64,000 bases of DNA, taken from NCBI GenBank assembly GCA_022800935.1, contig JAAWRH010000010.1, positions 28,997 through 92,996 of the forward strand, read 5' to 3'. Within the stretch, counting starts at the first letter, position 1. Each line of letters begins with the position of its first letter. The position numbers were made by a program, and so were the translations under genes. This document shows, one piece after another, positions 25,849 through 35,104 of this stretch. Under the pieces are notes generated by a model. That model had not been told where the DNA came from. It saw only the letters and a list, made by a program, of their open reading frames with translations, and ran no database searches. The DNA comes from Oscillospiraceae bacterium (GTDB lineage: Bacteria > Bacillota > Clostridia > Oscillospirales > Ruminococcaceae).

Positions 25849-27420
25849 CTACATACGCTCGGAAGCGTACAGCGAGGCATACTCGGCGGCAATATCGTCT
25901 CCGCCCTGCTTGCGCCACTGTTCCAAACGGTTATTATACTCATTTTTGTCTATTTCCCCCATAATATACAGGGTTTTGGCATCGCTGAGCAGGGTATCCA
26001 GTTCAGCGCCAATATCATTGTATAGCTCGGAAATCAGCCCCATGGAGTCGTCAGCTACGGCATAGGGGGCGTTTTCTTCAATGATTTCCAGGTTGCGCTG
26101 CGCGCCGTAGGCCAGTTCCACAGGCATGGTGCGCAGGTTGGGCCAGCGTACAGCCAGGGGAATGGTATAAGGATTGTATATCTTATCGGTATAGTAGACG
26201 CCGTTGGAGCCGTCATCCTCCAACATTTTAGCCACGCCGTCCACAACCTGATAGTTTACTCCCTCAATCCCCAGTGCCAACAGGTTACACATCTCCTCAT
26301 CGGCCAGACGGTCAAAAATGTTGATGACCTTATCCAGGGTTGCCTGATCGGGAATGGCTTTTTTACTGAAAAGCAGCACGCCGTTGTTTCCGCGGCCCGC
26401 CGAGGTATAAATTTTTCCCTCCGCATTTGTATAAATGTTGCTGGAGTGAAGTACGGCCTCCTTCTGGACCATTTGATTTTGGAACGCTGTAATATCTGTG
26501 CTTGTGTTAAGGTAAATGCCGCCCCGTCCTTCAATGAAATCGCCTTCATAATCGGCGCGTTCGCGGATGGCAAATTCCGGGTGAATCGCGCCCATGGCAT
26601 ACAGCTCACGGCAAATATCCAGTGCTTTGGCATATTCTTCGGTCAGCTCGGCTTTGATCATCTGACCATCCTGGTACCGCCAGTTGTTGGGAGCTCCTAA
26701 CGCCACGGCAATCCGCCCCAGCGGATTGGTGACAGTGCCATAGGTGTCGTTTGCGCCGTTGCCGTCCGGGTCTCCGGTGGTAAAGAGCTTCATCATGTCA
26801 ATCAGCTCGTCAACTGTTTTCGGGTCATCCAAACCTAGCTTCTGAAGCCAGTCATAGCGATAGGTGACGGAATCGCGGGAAATGCCGCGCTCCAGCGGAA
26901 GGCCATAGATCCGTCCTGCAATGGCGTAATTGCTGATAGCAGCCGGATTGATATCCTTAAAGTTATCTATATTATTGATGTAATCGGTCACATCCCAGAA
27001 CTCGCCGCCGCGCATGGCGTCTATCATGTAGCTTTTGCTCAGCTGGCTTCCGCCCACATTGGCCACCATAGGCATATCGCCGCTGGCAATCAGGGTGGGC
27101 ATCATCTCATGGAGCACGGTGCCGGAATAGGCGCTGATCTTAAAGTCCACGCCTCCCACATATTCCTCAATCATCGTTTCAATCTCGTTGCCGTCCGGCG
27201 GAAACTCAACGACGGAGCAGCCCAGATACATGGTTACAACCAGAGGGGCTTCGTCCCCGGCAGGGGACGGACTTTCGGCGGAGGACGAGGCGCTCTGCCC
27301 TCCGTCCGGAGCAGAGGATGACGAGGATGTGGATGATGGGGAGGATGTGGACGAGCATCCGGCCAGCAAACACGCTGCCAGCGACAGGGACAAAAGCTTG
27401 GTGAATGGTTTTTGGTTCAT
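25849..27420 (-). CDS. Large extracellular solute-binding lipoprotein (LplA/YtcQ-like)
   Basis: A 523-residue binding lipoprotein. The signal peptide MNQKPFTKLLSLSLAACLLAGC ends in lipobox LLAGC, followed by a Ser-rich spacer of about 40 residues. The length of over 500 residues and the two downstream-type permeases place it in the LplA/YtcQ group, which binds complex oligosaccharides such as polygalacturonan or glycan fragments. ATG 27420 with GGAGAGTC upstream is the start. It lies third in an operon after two permeases (28369, 27491), without an ATPase gene. The ligand cannot be inferred further from the sequence. Confidence 0.9.
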   Translation of the reverse strand: MNQKPFTKLLSLSLAACLLAGCSSTSSPSSTSSSSSAPDGGQSASSSAESPSPAGDEAPLVVTMYLGCSVVEFPPDGNEIETMIEEYVGGVDFKISAYSGTVLHEMMPTLIASGDMPMVANVGGSQLSKSYMIDAMRGGEFWDVTDYINNIDNFKDINPAAISNYAIAGRIYGLPLERGISRDSVTYRYDWLQKLGLDDPKTVDELIDMMKLFTTGDPDGNGANDTYGTVTNPLGRIAVALGAPNNWRYQDGQMIKAELTEEYAKALDICRELYAMGAIHPEFAIRERADYEGDFIEGRGGIYLNTSTDITAFQNQMVQKEAVLHSSNIYTNAEGKIYTSAGRGNNGVLLFSKKAIPDQATLDKVINIFDRLADEEMCNLLALGIEGVNYQVVDGVAKMLEDDGSNGVYYTDKIYNPYTIPLAVRWPNLRTMPVELAYGAQRNLEIIEENAPYAVADDSMGLISELYNDIGAELDTLLSDAKTLYIMGEIDKNEYNNRLEQWRKQGGDDIAAEYASLYASERM

Positions 27421-27490
27421 AAATGACTCTCCTTTTCTGTTCAATAGAAACTTATTTTTTGCCTGCCTTTTATTGAAAGTCTGTATCATG

Positions 27491-28354
27491 TCAGCCCTTA
27501 ACGGCCCCTACCATGATGCCCTTGGCAAAATGCTTTTGCAGGAATGGATACAAACAGACAATAGGAATTGTAGCTACCAGGATTACCGCCATCTTGATAT
27601 TGGTGGCCAGCAACGCCACCTCGCCTTCCACGGCGGCTTCATCGCCGATGCTGGAGGAAACATACACGATCTGGCGCAGCAGCACCTGAATCGGCCACTT
27701 ATTGCTCTCCGGTATGTAGAGCAGCGCGGACATATAAGTATTCCATAGTCCCACCGCGTAGAATAGGCCGAAGGTGGCCAGCGTCGCGGTGGAAAGCGGC
27801 ATGACAATCCGGAACAGCAGCGTCAGTTCGGGACAGCCGTCAACGCGGGCGCTCTCTTTGATTTCAGAGGGGATATTCTGATAAAAGTTCTTCATGATGA
27901 TCAGGTTAAAGGGACTGATCAGCCCCGGAATCACCAGGGACCAGAGAGAATTCATAAGCCCGGTCCCTTTGACGACAAAATAGGTTGGGATCATGCCGCC
28001 GCTGAACAGCATGGTGAAGATAACCATGTTCAGAATCAGCCTGCGGCCCGGCACCCATTCCTCCGACAGGCCATAGGCCATCATACTGGTAAAAAACAGC
28101 TTGACAAGGGTTCCCACGATGGTGATATAAAACGAGTTTATCAGGCTTCGGCCAAGGGTGCTGGTGGAAAAGATATAGCGGTAGCCGTCCAACGTAAAAT
28201 CCGAGATCAAAAATCCGGGACGAACAGAAAGCGAGGAGGCGACCACATACCAAAAGGGAAGCAGACACGCCAGTGAAAACAAGCCAATAACTCCATAAAT
28301 AACCACATCGCCTATGGAAAAACGTGCGCGGCGCTTGTGGAAAACCGCCTGCAT
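27491..28354 (-). CDS. Carbohydrate ABC transporter permease (LplC/YtcP-like)
   Basis: A 287-residue permease with six membrane segments and the EAA loop EIKESARVDGCPELTLLFRIVMPLS. It forms the importer channel with the LplB-like permease encoded just upstream and receives substrate from the lipoprotein encoded downstream. ATG 28354 has GGAGGAGGTCAT directly upstream, with the SD overlapping the previous gene's 3' flank (14 bases apart). The strong SD and close spacing indicate one operon. Confidence 0.92.
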   Translation of the reverse strand: MQAVFHKRRARFSIGDVVIYGVIGLFSLACLLPFWYVVASSLSVRPGFLISDFTLDGYRYIFSTSTLGRSLINSFYITIVGTLVKLFFTSMMAYGLSEEWVPGRRLILNMVIFTMLFSGGMIPTYFVVKGTGLMNSLWSLVIPGLISPFNLIIMKNFYQNIPSEIKESARVDGCPELTLLFRIVMPLSTATLATFGLFYAVGLWNTYMSALLYIPESNKWPIQVLLRQIVYVSSSIGDEAAVEGEVALLATNIKMAVILVATIPIVCLYPFLQKHFAKGIMVGAVKG

Positions 28355-28368
28355 ATGACCTCCTCCTT

Positions 28369-29298
28369 TCAATAAATTGCCTCGTCCGTGAATTTTTTAC
28401 TCAGCCAGTTAGCAGTGACGACCAAGATCAGACCGACCACCGATTTAAACATACCCACCGCGGCGGAAAAGCTGTACTTGCCGTTGAGCACGCCACGCTG
28501 GTAAACATAGGAATCGAATACCTCGGATACATTGCGGTTGGCGGCGTTGCTCAAAAGCAGCGTTTTTTCCAGCCCCACATCCAGCAGATCGCCAAGGCGG
28601 AGGACCAATGTGGTCATGATAATCGGCAGGATAGAGGGAATGGTAATATACCACATCTGCTTCCAGCGCCCCGCTCCCTCCAACATGGCCGCCTCATACA
28701 TCTGCGTATCTATATTGGAGAGCGCGGCCAGATAGATGATTGTGCCCCAGCCAGTCCCCTGCCATACGCCAAGGCCGACGAACAGAGGACGATAAGCGGC
28801 TTCATTCATTAAAATATTTACGGACTCCAATCCTATCGCTTTGAGAAAAACGTTCAATATCCCGGTATCCACCGAAAACAACTGATAGGCAATGGAGCAA
28901 ACCACAACGGTAGAAAGAAAGTGGGGCAGGTACATCACCGTTTGCGTAATGCGTTTATAGGCGTTATGGCGCACCTCATTTAAAAACAGGGCAAGGAGAA
29001 TCGGCGCGGGAAAAGACCAGAGGAGACTTTGCAGGGAGATAATAAGGGTATTGAAGAACAGCTTTTCAAAAGAACCATAACTGAAAAATTGCCTGAAGTG
29101 CTTCAGCCCAACCCAGGGACTTCCCAGAAAACCGGCGCTGGGCGAATACTCCTGAAACGCCATGGCTAAGCCGAACATAGGAACGTACTTATAAATGATA
29201 AAATAGACAATACCGGGAAACATCAGCAGGTAGAACCATCGGGCTTTCCACATTCGCTTGTGCAGAGGTTTGACAGCGGGTGCTGCTGTACGGGCCAT
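28369..29298 (-). CDS. ABC transporter permease (LplB/YtcP-partner)
   Basis: A 309-residue permease with about six membrane segments (first at residues about 20-40: WFYLLMFPGIVYFIIYKYV) and EAA loop QMYEAAMLEGAGRWKQMWYITIPSILP. It is the first gene of the LplBC-SBP operon, divergent from the AraC-type membrane regulator at 29527, which is probably its regulator. ATG 29298 with GAGGAG eight bases upstream is preferred to GTG 29307, which lies too close to the SD. Confidence 0.92.
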   Translation of the reverse strand: MARTAAPAVKPLHKRMWKARWFYLLMFPGIVYFIIYKYVPMFGLAMAFQEYSPSAGFLGSPWVGLKHFRQFFSYGSFEKLFFNTLIISLQSLLWSFPAPILLALFLNEVRHNAYKRITQTVMYLPHFLSTVVVCSIAYQLFSVDTGILNVFLKAIGLESVNILMNEAAYRPLFVGLGVWQGTGWGTIIYLAALSNIDTQMYEAAMLEGAGRWKQMWYITIPSILPIIMTTLVLRLGDLLDVGLEKTLLLSNAANRNVSEVFDSYVYQRGVLNGKYSFSAAVGMFKSVVGLILVVTANWLSKKFTDEAIY

Positions 29299-29454
29299 GG
29301 CTTTCACTCCTCGATAGAAATTTGATGTTTTTCACTCAATCAAAGTATATAGTGAAAACTTTTTATGCAAAAGGCCAAAAACCCGAAAAAGGGGACAAAT
29401 GATAGGAACCGGGAGAGACAAATTTCCGCGGAGGGGACAAATCGTAATGTTTTC

Positions 29455-29484
29455 TTGTGTTTTCCTGTCCCGATATGCTATACT
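29455..29484 (+). promoter_or_regulatory. Promoter for the membrane AraC regulator
   Basis: TTGTGT (29455-29460) and TATACT (29479-29484) with an 18-base spacer, 43 bases before the start codon. Confidence 0.5.
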
Positions 29485-29526
29485 GGAGACGGACACGCCA
29501 TAACGAATCGAGGAGGGCGGTATGAA

Positions 29527-31806
29527 ATGAAGAGAAAATGGCATTTCTTTGGCATGCCGGTGATTCCGTTCTTGTTGTTATTGGTCCTGTCCATATCTAT
29601 GGTGTTGTTCAATCACCATAGAGTTATGACAGCCATGAGGAACGATGTGGAAAAAAGCCGCCTTCGGCTGACAGGCAACGTGGCCAACGGCATTGGCACG
29701 CTGCTGGAACAGGTCAGTATGAATGCCACCGGCCTTGCCCTTCAACTGGATAAGGCGGTTTCCTTTAAAAGCCAGTCGCTGGCAATGTATAACAACACCA
29801 TTGAGCAGCTGGTCAATATGCAGGTCAACAACGAGTCTATGCTCAATCCCATTATCAGCAGGGGATATGTTTTCCTTTTTGACGAAAACAGGGCGTTTAA
29901 TACCGGAAGTACCGTATACAAGGGCGACGAATTCTATGAAAAGTATCTGCGCATCAGCAACGGAACCTACGAGGAGTTCCGAAGCTATTACACCCAAAAT
30001 TATTTCGGCGGCGATCTGATTCCGGACGTGGAAATCGGCTACCTGGACGAGATTCATCAGGGATGGCTGGTGGCCCAGAGCGTACCGGCCGATCCCGGCA
30101 AAAAAGCCCGCGGCGTCATTCTGTTTTTGGTCAACACCTATGATCTACAGCAAAGGCTGATGGCCGGGGTGGCGGATGACGAATCGCTGTGTATGCTGGC
30201 AGATGAAAGCGGCGCGATCTATTTGGCGCAGGGGGATCGGGGCTTATGGACAAAGGAGAGGGCTTCGTCCCTGTTAGAGCAGCTTCCGGAGCATCCCCAA
30301 GGCAGTTTTCATCTGCGCACTGCCAACGGCGAGGAACATTTGGTCACGGCCGCTGAAAACAACAACAATCTGTTTATCATCGCACAGCCTGTAAAAAACG
30401 CGGAGCGACAACTGACATACTATAATCTCAGCGTTCTTTTGACCTGTTTCAGCATACTTTTAATCGCGGCCGCGGCTGTGGCGCGTTCGACGCACCGCAG
30501 CGTGCAGTCGGCGCAAACGGCCATGGACAGCATTCTTCCGGAAAACCAGCCGGAAAACGCCGCCAACATATTTGAATATATGCGCAAGGCCATTTTATCC
30601 GCCCAGGAAAAGGAAGCGCTGCTGTCCGCCCATGCCAACCAACAGCAGGAATTGCTGCGTACAATCTTTCTCAAGCGGCTTCTGCGGGGAGAATTTTTGC
30701 TGGAATCTGATCTGCTGCGGGAACAGCATCTGGCCGGTTTCTCCTTGAACGGAACGTACTATGTTGTGCTCATCATCCATTTCTGGCAGCCGGATGCCCT
30801 CTCTGCGGAAAGCTGCCTGGAGATTGAACGCATATTGACCGCCGAATTCGGGAGGGAAAACATCCGGATAGCGAAAATGCCAGCGGATGATTTGGTCTGT
30901 CTGCTTGTCTCGGAGGAGCCGGACCTGCGGGAAAGCATCGAACCGGCGGCGGAGACGTTTTCGGCCCATTGGAATGTCACCTGCTTTGTAGGCAGCACCG
31001 TGACACAGTGCATCGACATCCCTCGTTCCTACCGTGAGGCGTACATGATGATTCGTATGTACAGTGAAGGAAGCGGCGCGGTCATATGGTACTGTGATCT
31101 CTTTCAGGACGACGCCATGTATAATTTTGAATACAGCCAATATGTCGAAACCAAGCTGCGCAACACCATCACTGTGGGCAACGCCCACGACGCCGAACAA
31201 ATCCTGGATGATTTGTACCAGAACAACGTAAAGAACGGCGCGCGCTCCGCACATGTGCTGCGCTTTTTCGCCTATGACCTATACCGGATGATCAATCACA
31301 TTGGAGGCAGTGCGGAGGACGGCAAAGAGAAAAATGCCTACCGGCTCCACTTACAGGAAATGATGGACTCGGTGATTGACCATCCGCAGAATTTTGACAA
31401 TTTTTTCGCGGAAATCAAGCAGTTCTGCCTGAAGATGTGCCGGCAAAACCACCAGCGGCAGCAGAAAAGCCGGAACGAAGTGATTACACAGGTGCAGGAA
31501 TACATAAACTCCGCCTTTTCCAACCCGCTTCTGAGCGTCGGCAGTATTGCGGAGCAATTTAAATTATCCGATAAATATTTGTCGCAGCTTTTTCGCGAGC
31601 AAACGGGCGAAACGATCAGCAGCTATATTGAGTCCAAGCGTCTCGGTCACGCCTGCAAGCTGCTGGACAGCACAAGCATGACAGTCAACGAGGTTGCCTT
31701 GGCCGCAGGCTATGCGCTGACCCACACCTTTCGGGTAGCTTTTAAAAAGAAGACAGGCATCACACCACTGCAATGGAAAAACCGCACAGATAAACCCACT
31801 GTTTAA
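29527..31806 (+). CDS. Membrane-anchored AraC family transcriptional regulator (YesS/YtdP-like)
   Basis: A 759-residue one-component regulator. Transmembrane helices lie at about residues 11-29 (MPVIPFLLLLVLSISMVLF) and 298-320 (LSVLLTCFSILLIAAAAVA), flanking a roughly 270-residue extracytoplasmic sensor. The C-terminal 100 residues are an AraC DNA-binding domain: SVGSIAEQFKLSDKYLSQLF and MTVNEVALAAGYALTHTFRVAFKK. Such proteins sense sugars outside the cell and switch on a neighbouring LplABC-type transporter. It is divergent from that operon here. ATG 29527 has GGAGGGCGG upstream; an ATG at 29522 is out of frame and the upstream open frame has no SD. Confidence 0.9.
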   Translation: MKRKWHFFGMPVIPFLLLLVLSISMVLFNHHRVMTAMRNDVEKSRLRLTGNVANGIGTLLEQVSMNATGLALQLDKAVSFKSQSLAMYNNTIEQLVNMQVNNESMLNPIISRGYVFLFDENRAFNTGSTVYKGDEFYEKYLRISNGTYEEFRSYYTQNYFGGDLIPDVEIGYLDEIHQGWLVAQSVPADPGKKARGVILFLVNTYDLQQRLMAGVADDESLCMLADESGAIYLAQGDRGLWTKERASSLLEQLPEHPQGSFHLRTANGEEHLVTAAENNNNLFIIAQPVKNAERQLTYYNLSVLLTCFSILLIAAAAVARSTHRSVQSAQTAMDSILPENQPENAANIFEYMRKAILSAQEKEALLSAHANQQQELLRTIFLKRLLRGEFLLESDLLREQHLAGFSLNGTYYVVLIIHFWQPDALSAESCLEIERILTAEFGRENIRIAKMPADDLVCLLVSEEPDLRESIEPAAETFSAHWNVTCFVGSTVTQCIDIPRSYREAYMMIRMYSEGSGAVIWYCDLFQDDAMYNFEYSQYVETKLRNTITVGNAHDAEQILDDLYQNNVKNGARSAHVLRFFAYDLYRMINHIGGSAEDGKEKNAYRLHLQEMMDSVIDHPQNFDNFFAEIKQFCLKMCRQNHQRQQKSRNEVITQVQEYINSAFSNPLLSVGSIAEQFKLSDKYLSQLFREQTGETISSYIESKRLGHACKLLDSTSMTVNEVALAAGYALTHTFRVAFKKKTGITPLQWKNRTDKPTV

Positions 31807-31970
31807 AACTTTTTTAGAATAATCGTGAAACAAACGTCACAACAGGTATCAGGTATGCCGGTTAAGGTCTTCCCCTGAAAGGAATATGCTTCCAGCGGAG
31901 GGTTCCTCGCCGTCCCTTTTGTGCCCTTAGCGGATGCCCCTTTCCTGGCCGAACTCATTCAAGTAAAAAC

Positions 31971-32015
31971 ATCAAGGGAGCCGCTTCGCAAAAAAACGGC
32001 TCCCTTGATATTTTA
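31971..32015. terminator. Bidirectional terminator
   Basis: ATCAAGGGAGCCG (31971-31983) pairs with CGGCTCCCTTGAT (31997-32009), followed by ATTTTATT on the plus strand. The 160 bases before it hold no gene I recognise. Confidence 0.75.
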
Positions 32016-32016
32016 T

Positions 32017-32919
32017 TCAGGGACAGGCCCCTGAAAGGGAAAACGACAGGTCCAGAGCCTCCGGCTGGACCGAAACGCCGTCCCATTTCCGGTCGGGGAT
32101 TCCGGCCTCCTCCGGCGTGATATGCCGGTAATCGCTTTTGGCTCCCATTATTTTCACCTTTCCGTCTGTAATGTCCACTATGCAGTAAAGTGGATTCTGA
32201 TACAAAATCATGTGGTCCAGATGGGCATATTTTCGATAGAGCTCCTCTGGATAAGGGCGCAGTTCCGTTTTCCTATGCCACAGATAGGACATGGAATTCA
32301 GGGTGTAGTAGAAGGTACCCTGGATGTTCCGGCAATCTGCGCCGTGGTCGTGGCCGTTCATACACAGGATTGTTTTCCGCCGGGAGAGGATTTACCGGAT
32401 TTCCGCCCGGTTTGACACGCCCCGGTTGCCATAATCGTTTATCAGGCTGTGGTGGGAGAAGACGATGTAATACAGGTCCTCGCGGAGCATCTCCTCCTCC
32501 AGCCACCGGACCTCAAAGTCCGGGATGAGGGGATAATGGTCGGTCTCTCGTTTATGTTCCTTTTGGTGATAAGGGCGGATTTCTTCCTCCGCCTTCATGT
32601 AGCAGGCGTTGAGGATGATAAACTTGATATTTTCACAGCAAAAGGAATGGTACAGGGAAGTTATCTCCAGGAAGTCCATCAGTTGCTCCGGGATATTGCA
32701 CGCCAGATCGTGGTTTCCCGCCGCGAAGTATACCGGAATCCCTGTCCCTTTTAGCAGCCCGGCAATCCAGCGGTTCTGCTCAATGGGCCTGCAAAGGTCC
32801 CCTAGGGAGACGATAAAGGAGATGTTCTCCTTTTTAACAGCCACAAGAAATTCTCGAAGGCGCTCCTCTCCGTCAAAGATATCGTCATAGTGCAGGTCGG
32901 TGAAGACGGCAAATTTCAT
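32017..32919 (-). pseudogene. Metallophosphoesterase interrupted by an in-frame stop
   Basis: Both halves belong to one calcineurin-like phosphoesterase of about 300 codons. Codons 1-175 (32919-32395) carry TDLHYDD, VSLGDLCRP, FAAGNHDL and VFSHHSL. A TAA at 32394-32392 stops translation, and the same frame continues through ILSRRKTILCMNGHDHG, which supplies the last metal-ligand motif (GHDH), then to the stop at 32017. No frameshift is needed. A product ending at the TAA would lack that essential motif. The lesion could be a true nonsense mutation or a sequencing error. ATG 32919 is the start. The 5' half ends in AEIR and the ATG at 32361 could allow reinitiation, but a functional protein is unlikely. 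Confidence 0.85.
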
Positions 32920-32954
32920 GACGCGGGTCTCCTTTATGCTATAAACAACTGTGC

Positions 32955-33128
32955 CTATGACAGCTGCTTCTTTTCCTTTTCCACTACCGTTTTGACTTGA
33001 TCCAGAGGGGTATCGATCAGCTCTGCAATCTGTTCCAAGGGCAGGCCTTTTTTGTGCATATTTAAGACGATACGGGCCTCCTCCTGATCCCTGCCCCGGT
33101 TCTCAATCCTGTCTAATACTTCACACAT
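32955..33128 (-). CDS. Small protein resembling the C-terminal tail of Rpn-family nucleases
   Basis: A 57-residue protein, MCEVLDRIENRGRDQ followed by a helical segment EARIVLNMHKKGLPLEQIAELIDTPLDQVKTVV. MC(K/E)xxxxI followed by charged repeats and a short helix-turn-helix-like tail is how many Rpn/PDDEXK transposase-like proteins end, and the full-length one at 557 ends in the same style (ARNLLSDGSLSMEKIAQYA). It could be a domesticated stand-alone tail or a remnant of a degraded Rpn gene. ATG 33128 with AAAGGAGAG upstream is preferred; an in-frame extension upstream runs toward the tRNA genes. No function can be assigned. Confidence 0.55.
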   Translation of the reverse strand: MCEVLDRIENRGRDQEEARIVLNMHKKGLPLEQIAELIDTPLDQVKTVVEKEKKQLS

Positions 33129-33188
33129 ATTCCAAACTCTCCTTTGAGAACAAAAAAATACCATGCAACATTACATGGTATCTTTTTC

Positions 33189-33262
33189 TGGAGGCGCCAC
33201 CCGGAATCGGACCGGGGATGAAGGTTTTGCAGACCTCTGCCTTACCGCTTGGCTATGGCGCC
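33189..33262 (-). tRNA. tRNA-Cys (GCA)
   Basis: A complete cloverleaf with acceptor GGCGCCA/TGGCGCC, anticodon GCA in CTGCAAAA, T-arm GGTCCGATTCC and encoded CCA. It is the last gene of the five-tRNA cluster. Confidence 0.95.
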
Positions 33263-33370
33263 GTATACATATTTTAAAAAGCTGCGGCGAAAAAAGTCAG
33301 TCCCGCAAGCGTGAAACGGTATTTAAGGGAAACATTGGATGCCTGCTTTCACAAGCATCCAATTCCCTGC

Positions 33371-33446
33371 TGGAGCGGGTTACGAGGCTCGAACTCGCTA
33401 CCTCCACCTTGGCAAGGTGGCGCTCTACCAGATGAGCTAAACCCGC
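33371..33446 (-). tRNA. tRNA-Gly (GCC)
   Basis: Cloverleaf with acceptor GCGGGTT/AACCCGC, anticodon GCC in CTTGCCAAG, T-loop GTTCGAG and encoded CCA. It is fourth in the cluster; the 108-base gap to tRNA-Cys holds no gene. Confidence 0.95.
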
Positions 33447-33452
33447 AAAAGG

Positions 33453-33525
<73 letters not shown>

Positions 33526-33528
33526 AAA

Positions 33529-33605
33529 TGGCGACCCGGATGGGGCTCGAACCCACGACCTCTAGCGTGACAGGCTAGCGTTCTAACCAGCTGAACTACC
33601 GGGCC
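33529..33605 (-). tRNA. tRNA-Asp (GTC)
   Basis: Cloverleaf with acceptor GGCCCGG/TCGGGTC-type pairing, anticodon GTC in CTGTCACG, T-loop GTTCGAG and encoded CCA. Confidence 0.93.
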
Positions 33606-33610
33606 AAAAC

Positions 33611-33686
33611 TGGTGGAAACTACAGGGCTCGAACCTGTGACCCTCTGCTTGTAAGGCAGATGCTCTCCCAGCTGAGCTAAGCTTCC
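33611..33686 (-). tRNA. tRNA-Val (TAC)
   Basis: First gene of the cluster. Acceptor GGAAGCT/AGTTTCC, anticodon TAC in CTTACAAG, T-loop GTTCGAG and encoded CCA. Confidence 0.94.
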
Positions 33687-33836
33687 GTTTTTCCAGTGCG
33701 TGTTATATTATATCGTCCTCCGGGCAATTTGTCAACCGTTTTTCCAAATTTTTTTGAAAAACAATTTCAGGGGCGCGGGGTATCCGGGGATTCAGCCGTC
33801 CGGATACCCTATCATATGCGTAACTGTACTTTAAGG

Positions 33837-34220
33837 TTACTTTCCGGTGTAGACCACCGCTTCAATTTCCACCAGCGCGCCCTTGGGCAGGTCCGCCACG
33901 GCAAAGGCGGCGCGGGCGGGGCAGTCCCCTGTGAAGAAGGTGGCGTACACCTCGTTCATGGCCGCGAAGTCAGAGATGTTCTTCAGCAGGACGGTAGTCT
34001 TCACCACGTCAGCCATGGACCCTCCGGCAGCCTCTACAATGGCCTTGACGTTGGTCAGGGACTGACGGCTCTGGGCCTGGATGCCGCCCTCTACAATGTT
34101 CCCGGTGGCCGGGTCAATGGGAATCTGTCCGGAGACATACAGGAAATCCCCCGCGGCAATGGCCTGGGAATAGGGCCCGATGGCCGAGGGAGCGTTGGAG
34201 GTTGCGATAACTTTTTTCAT
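33837..34220 (-). CDS. ridA: RidA family reactive-enamine/imine deaminase
   Basis: A 127-residue RidA (YjgF/YER057c/UK114) protein. RidA trimers hydrolyse the 2-aminoacrylate and other enamines formed by PLP enzymes, protecting the cell. Family features seen are [14 protein letters not shown] at the N-terminus, [11 protein letters not shown], the substrate-binding Arg in [23 protein letters not shown] and the C-terminal acidic pair. ATG 34220 has AAAGGACGG about 12 bases upstream. It lies downstream of pstB with a 110-base gap, so it may be separately transcribed. Confidence 0.95.
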   Translation of the reverse strand: MKKVIATSNAPSAIGPYSQAIAAGDFLYVSGQIPIDPATGNIVEGGIQAQSRQSLTNVKAIVEAAGGSMADVVKTTVLLKNISDFAAMNEVYATFFTGDCPARAAFAVADLPKGALVEIEAVVYTGK

Positions 34221-34330
34221 GGGAATCAAACCGTCCTTTCGTTTTTTGGGAGGGGTTTTGCTCTGTTCACTTGATAAGTTACCATAGAATGGCAGATGTG
34301 TCAAGCGGGGGACGGAAAGATTATAGAACT

Positions 34331-35104
34331 TCATTTTTCCCGATGCTGCCCTGTGATATAGTACTCTGTCCTTCTATCCCCCGGCATGCAGAACAGCTCC
34401 TTGGTCTTCCCACATTCGATTAATTCCCCATCCAAAAAAAACGCCGTCCTGTCGGAAATTCGCCGGGCCTGCCCCATGTTGTGGGTGACCGCCACTACCG
34501 TATACCTCGTCTTCAGCTCCCCCATCAGTTCCTCAATCTTCCCAGTGGATAAAGGGTCCAGCGCACTGGTGGGCTCATCCATCAGCAGAACCTCCGGCCC
34601 CACCGCCAGCGCCCTGGCAATACAGAGCCGCTGCTGCTGCCCGCCGGACAAACCCGACGCCGGCTTTTTCAGCCTGCTGGAAACCTCCCCCCACAGGGCG
34701 GCGGCCCGCAGAGACGCTTCCACAATGCCGTCCAGCTCCTGCCGCGACCGTACCCCCTGGAGCCTTGGCCCATAGGCTATATTGTCGTAAATGCTCATGG
34801 GGAAGGGGGTGGGCTTCTGGAATACCATCCCCACCCGCTTCCGTAGGAAGGGCAGGTCTGTCCCCGGCGCATAGATATCCGCCCCGTCCAGCAGAATGCT
34901 CCCGGTGTGCTTTACCCCAGGCGTGCGCTCGTTCATGCGGTTGAGGGATCGGAGAAAGGAGGATTTTCCGCACCCGGAGGGTCCGATCAGCGCCAGGAGC
35001 TGTTTTGGGGGGATATCCAGGGAGATATCCCTGAGGGCGTGAGTTCCGCCCCGGTCCGTCGAGTACCACAGATTGAAATGGTCCGCCGTCAGATGTCCGC
35101 TCAC
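34331..35104 (-). CDS. pstB: Phosphate ABC transporter ATP-binding protein
   Basis: A 257-residue ATPase of the high-affinity phosphate importer. Walker A is GPSGCGKSS, the signature is [16 protein letters not shown] and Walker B is [27 protein letters not shown] and the NRMNE segment after Walker A are typical of PstB. The start is GTG at 35104, overlapping the pstA stop by four bases (GTGA). PhoU, usually next to pstB, is not present here; the following gene is ridA. Confidence 0.96.
   Translation of the reverse strand: MSGHLTADHFNLWYSTDRGGTHALRDISLDIPPKQLLALIGPSGCGKSSFLRSLNRMNERTPGVKHTGSILLDGADIYAPGTDLPFLRKRVGMVFQKPTPFPMSIYDNIAYGPRLQGVRSRQELDGIVEASLRAAALWGEVSSRLKKPASGLSGGQQQRLCIARALAVGPEVLLMDEPTSALDPLSTGKIEELMGELKTRYTVVAVTHNMGQARRISDRTAFFLDGELIECGKTKELFCMPGDRRTEYYITGQHREK

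Noticed and set aside
31807..31970. A possible riboswitch or TPP-like element (CCAGCGGAGGG) before the terminator
   Set aside because: The sequence lacks the conserved CUGAGA core and stems of the THI element, and no thiamine gene is near.
34221..34330. phoU downstream of pstB
   Set aside because: The interval is too short and non-coding; the next gene is ridA.
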